From positions 72,420 to 136,419 of the forward strand of contig NZ_KE136364.1 in the NCBI RefSeq assembly GCF_000406965.1: 64,000 bases of DNA, given 5' to 3'. The notes under the pieces were generated by a model, which was not told where the DNA came from, searched no databases, and saw nothing but the letters and a program-made list of their open reading frames with translations. Of this stretch, positions 61,172-64,000 are shown one piece after another (within the stretch, counting starts at the first letter, position 1; each line of letters starts with the position of its first letter). The position numbers and the translations under genes were made by a program. This stretch comes from Enterococcus avium ATCC 14025 (GTDB taxonomy: Bacteria > Bacillota > Bacilli > Lactobacillales > Enterococcaceae).

Positions 61172-63847
61172 ATGTCAGAGGAGAAAAAACAACAACTGCT
61201 AAAGCCTTTTTATACTGAGGAAACAGAACAGGTCTTAGCAGAAGTTCAAACGACGGAAGAAGGATTAACAACCGCTGAAGCAGAAAAACGCTTAAGTGAG
61301 TTCGGTTTGAACGAATTAGAAGAGGGCGAAAAGAAAAGTATGTTCGCTCGTTTTATCGAACAATTCAAAGATTTAATGATCATTGTCTTATTGTTCGCGG
61401 CAATTATATCTGCGGTCGTCTCTCATGAAGTAGTGGATTCGATCATTATCTTAGCTGTTGTTATCATTAATGCTGTGATGGGTGTGGTACAAGAATCAAA
61501 GGCCGAAGAAGCAATCGAAGCTTTGCGGGAAATGTCTACACCAAATGCGAATGTTTTACGTGATGGTCATATCAGTTCAGTAAAATCAACGGATCTTGTG
61601 CCTGGTGATATCGTGATGCTGGAAGCCGGAGATGTCGTTCCTGCAGACTTGCGTTTGATTGAAGTTGCTTCATTGAAAATTGAAGAAGCAGCACTGACGG
61701 GTGAATCCGTACCGGTAGAAAAAGAACTGATTGTGATTGAAGACGGAGAAGTTGGTATTGGCGATCGTGTCAATATGGCCTATTCAAATAGTAATGTGAC
61801 CTATGGTCGAGGTAAAGGTGTCGTTGTTAACACAGGAATGAATACAGAAGTTGGTAAAATTGCTGGTATGTTAGCACAAGCAGATGAGACAGAAACGCCA
61901 CTTAAAACGAATTTGAACCAATTGAGTAAATTCTTGACCTTTGCAATTATTATTATCGCTATCGTGATGTTCTTTGTTGGGATTTTCTTCAACGATACAT
62001 CTTGGGTTGATATGCTGTTGACTTCGATCTCGTTGGCGGTTGCAGCAATTCCAGAAGGGCTACCAGCGATTGTAACAATTATCTTGGCTCTTGGAACGCA
62101 AGTAATGGCAAAACGAAATTCTGTAATTCGTAAACTGCCAGCCGTTGAAACATTGGGTTCAACTGATATTATTGCTTCAGACAAAACTGGGACATTAACC
62201 TTGAATCAGATGACGGTTGAAAAATTATACGTAGACAATCAACAATATGATGCAAATGGTGAAGTACCAGTAGATAGTATGGCGATGAAAGTCATGAACT
62301 ATGCGAATGACACGAAGTTTACCCAAGAAGGTGGCTTAATTGGAGATCCAACCGAGACAGCTTTGGTACAATTTGGGCTAAATAATGCTTTTGATGTTCG
62401 TGAAAAAGTAGCTGAAGAACCACGTGTCGGCGAATTGCCTTTCGATTCTGATCGTAAATTAATGAGTACGTTACACGAAGAAGGAACCGGTAAAATTCTG
62501 GTTGCTGTCAAAGGTGCTCCCGATGTGCTACTTGGTCGTACGTCGCAAATCCTATTGAATGGTCAAGTTGTACCAATGACTGACAAAGAGAAACAAGATA
62601 TTTTAGCTAATAATAAAGACATGGCACAACAAGCGTTACGTGTTCTAGGCATGGCTTATAAATATGTCGATGTTGTTCCGGTTGAATTAGAATCTGAAGT
62701 AGTGGAAAATGATTTAATTTTTGCTGGTTTAGTCGGTATGATTGACCCAGAACGTGCTGAAGCAGCTGAAGCTGTACGAGTTGCGAAAGAAGCTGGCGTT
62801 CGTCCAATCATGATTACAGGCGATCACAAAGATACCGCCGAAGCAATCGCTGCTCGTTTAGGAATCATCGAAAAAGGTGATGATGCATCTGTTCTAACTG
62901 GTGCGCAATTAAACGAAATGTCTGATGAAGAATTTGCTCAGAAAGTTGAACATTATTCTGTCTATGCTCGAGTTTCTCCAGAACATAAAGTTCGGATCGT
63001 GAAGGCTTGGCAAAAAGAAGGTAAAGTAGTCGCTATGACTGGGGATGGTGTAAATGATGCGCCAGCCTTGAAGCAAGCGGATATTGGTATTGGTATGGGA
63101 ATCACGGGTACAGAGGTTTCTAAAGGCGCTTCTGATATGGTTCTTGCTGATGATAACTTCGCGACGATCGTTGTTGCAGTTGAAGAAGGTCGTAAAGTCT
63201 TCTCAAACATTCAAAAAGCAGTTCAATATTTGTTAGCAGCCAACTTGGGTGAAGTATTGACCTTATTTATTGCAACTTTACTTGGTTGGGATACCTTATT
63301 ACCTATTCATTTATTGTGGATTAACTTAGTTACGGATACCTTCCCAGCGATTGCATTAGGGATGGAACCTGCTGAAAAAGATTTGATGAAGCATAATCCT
63401 CGTGGGCGTAGTTCAAACCTGTTTTCTGGGGGCGTTTTATCAAGTATTATCTATCAAGGGATATTAGAAGCAGGTACGGTACTATTTGTTTACTGGTCCG
63501 CAATTCAGTGGCCAGTTCATACAACGTATGCAGAAATCCATTCTGATGCTTTGACAATGGCATTTGCAACATTAGGCTTGATGCAGCTATTCCATGCCTT
63601 CAACGTAAAATCTGTTCATCAGTCATTGTTCCAGGTCGGACCATTCCGCAACAAGAGCTTTAACTGGGCAATCTTGTTATCCTTTGTTTTAATGATGATC
63701 ATTATTGTTGTACCAGGTTTGAATGATATTTTCCGGGTAGCACATCTTGATCTTTATCAATGGGGGATTGTAATTGGGGCATCCTTTGCGATTATTCCAA
63801 TTGTTGAAATTGTTAAAGCCTTCCAACGAAGTGCACAAAAAAAATAG
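61172..63847 (+). CDS. P-type (P2) cation-transporting ATPase, probable Mn2+/Ca2+ exporter
   Basis: This 891-residue ATPase has an N-terminal cation ATPase domain, helices M1-M2 (about 66-108), the actuator loop with TGES (176-179), M4 with PEGLPA (294-299), phosphorylation site Asp337 in SDKTGTLT, nucleotide domain KGAPDVLL, hinge [11 protein letters not shown] and M5-M10. PEGLPA and the overall plan place it with the Ca2+-ATPase group. The upstream Mn2+-type riboswitch points to manganese export, as for lactococcal YoaB and pneumococcal MgtA. SD AAGGAGG before ATG 61172. Ends at the terminator 63914-63948. Confidence 0.93.
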   Translation: MSEEKKQQLLKPFYTEETEQVLAEVQTTEEGLTTAEAEKRLSEFGLNELEEGEKKSMFARFIEQFKDLMIIVLLFAAIISAVVSHEVVDSIIILAVVIINAVMGVVQESKAEEAIEALREMSTPNANVLRDGHISSVKSTDLVPGDIVMLEAGDVVPADLRLIEVASLKIEEAALTGESVPVEKELIVIEDGEVGIGDRVNMAYSNSNVTYGRGKGVVVNTGMNTEVGKIAGMLAQADETETPLKTNLNQLSKFLTFAIIIIAIVMFFVGIFFNDTSWVDMLLTSISLAVAAIPEGLPAIVTIILALGTQVMAKRNSVIRKLPAVETLGSTDIIASDKTGTLTLNQMTVEKLYVDNQQYDANGEVPVDSMAMKVMNYANDTKFTQEGGLIGDPTETALVQFGLNNAFDVREKVAEEPRVGELPFDSDRKLMSTLHEEGTGKILVAVKGAPDVLLGRTSQILLNGQVVPMTDKEKQDILANNKDMAQQALRVLGMAYKYVDVVPVELESEVVENDLIFAGLVGMIDPERAEAAEAVRVAKEAGVRPIMITGDHKDTAEAIAARLGIIEKGDDASVLTGAQLNEMSDEEFAQKVEHYSVYARVSPEHKVRIVKAWQKEGKVVAMTGDGVNDAPALKQADIGIGMGITGTEVSKGASDMVLADDNFATIVVAVEEGRKVFSNIQKAVQYLLAANLGEVLTLFIATLLGWDTLLPIHLLWINLVTDTFPAIALGMEPAEKDLMKHNPRGRSSNLFSGGVLSSIIYQGILEAGTVLFVYWSAIQWPVHTTYAEIHSDALTMAFATLGLMQLFHAFNVKSVHQSLFQVGPFRNKSFNWAILLSFVLMMIIIVVPGLNDIFRVAHLDLYQWGIVIGASFAIIPIVEIVKAFQRSAQKK

Positions 63848-63913
63848 TTTAAATAAAAACGGCTCTTCGTCAAATCGTGTTGGTGAAGACAAATTTGAAT
63901 AAAACTTAGTCCG

Positions 63914-63948
63914 ATATGCGGCGCGTTCTGTGCGCCGCATATTTTTTT
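63914..63948 (+). terminator. Terminator of the P-type ATPase gene
   Basis: ATATGCGGCGC, loop GTTCTGT, GCGCCGCATAT, then T residues. Confidence 0.93.
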
Positions 63949-64000
63949 AACATTAAAGGAAGTATAACATTTTAAGCGGTCAAAGGATTGATACATCAAT

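Overview
The window looks like a chromosomal segment of a low-G+C Firmicute of the order Lactobacillales, most probably an Enterococcus. The support is indirect: a sigma-54-driven mannose PTS operon with a LevR-type activator and a DUF956 (ManO) gene, class Ib nrdH/nrdE/nrdF with NrdR boxes, a walRKHIJ operon, CIRCE-controlled groESL, a feoA-feoB-Cys-rich-peptide operon, and DUF1827/DUF1836 genes. The species cannot be fixed from sequence reading alone. I see no transposase, integrase, phage gene or CRISPR array, so this is core or metabolic chromosome rather than an island.

Layout. 1-4740: 3' end of a sigma-54 activator, a sigma-54 promoter, then mannose/glucose PTS EIIB, EIIAB, EIIC, EIID and manO. 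4740-10460: mannitol operon mtlA-mtlR-mtlF-mtlD behind a promoter with two cre sites and a palindrome. 10461-13376: M20 amidohydrolase plus two uncharacterised membrane proteins (DUF3100 and a partner), a likely uptake and hydrolysis unit. 13440-14280: nagB with two NagR-like operators. 14398-15180: a hexapeptide acetyltransferase behind a candidate leader-peptide translational attenuator. 15234-21924: rsuA-type pseudouridine synthase, an MgtC-like protein, and a two-component system followed by an ABC (MacB/FtsX type) exporter. 21926-25932 (minus): nrdH, nrdE, nrdF, without nrdI. 26122-29009: Fur-controlled feoA-feoB-44-aa Cys-rich peptide. 29065-31973: self-regulated MarR and a multidrug-type ABC half transporter. 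31976-36825 (minus): leuA-leuB-leuC-leuD behind a Leu-codon leader peptide attenuator. 37161-43526: oppA, a divergent DUF3899 gene, then oppBCDF. 43794-43946: tRNA-Lys(CUU). 44102-45562: DUF1836 and DegV proteins. 45716-51300: walRKHIJ. 51301-52643 (minus): SDR-like and CPBP proteins. 52736-54829: groES-groEL. 55067-57974: DUF1827 gene and NAD salvage (pncB-nadE). 58176-60783: LtaS-like phosphoglycerol transferase and TtcA-like tRNA thiolase. 60787-63948: a yybP-ykoY-type Mn2+ riboswitch and a P-type cation ATPase.

How it works together. The window is dominated by sugar uptake (mannose, mannitol, amino-sugar catabolism), peptide and leucine supply, metal homeostasis (Fe2+ uptake, Mn2+-responsive ATPase) and envelope signalling. 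The most interesting material is regulatory: a candidate translational attenuator with an apparent AUU start, a leu leader peptide ending in three Leu codons, an Mn2+-type riboswitch, a terminator whose 3' arm carries the next gene's Shine-Dalgarno sequence, and an intergenic element found in three unrelated 5' leaders (nrdF, the ABC transporter, the P-type ATPase).
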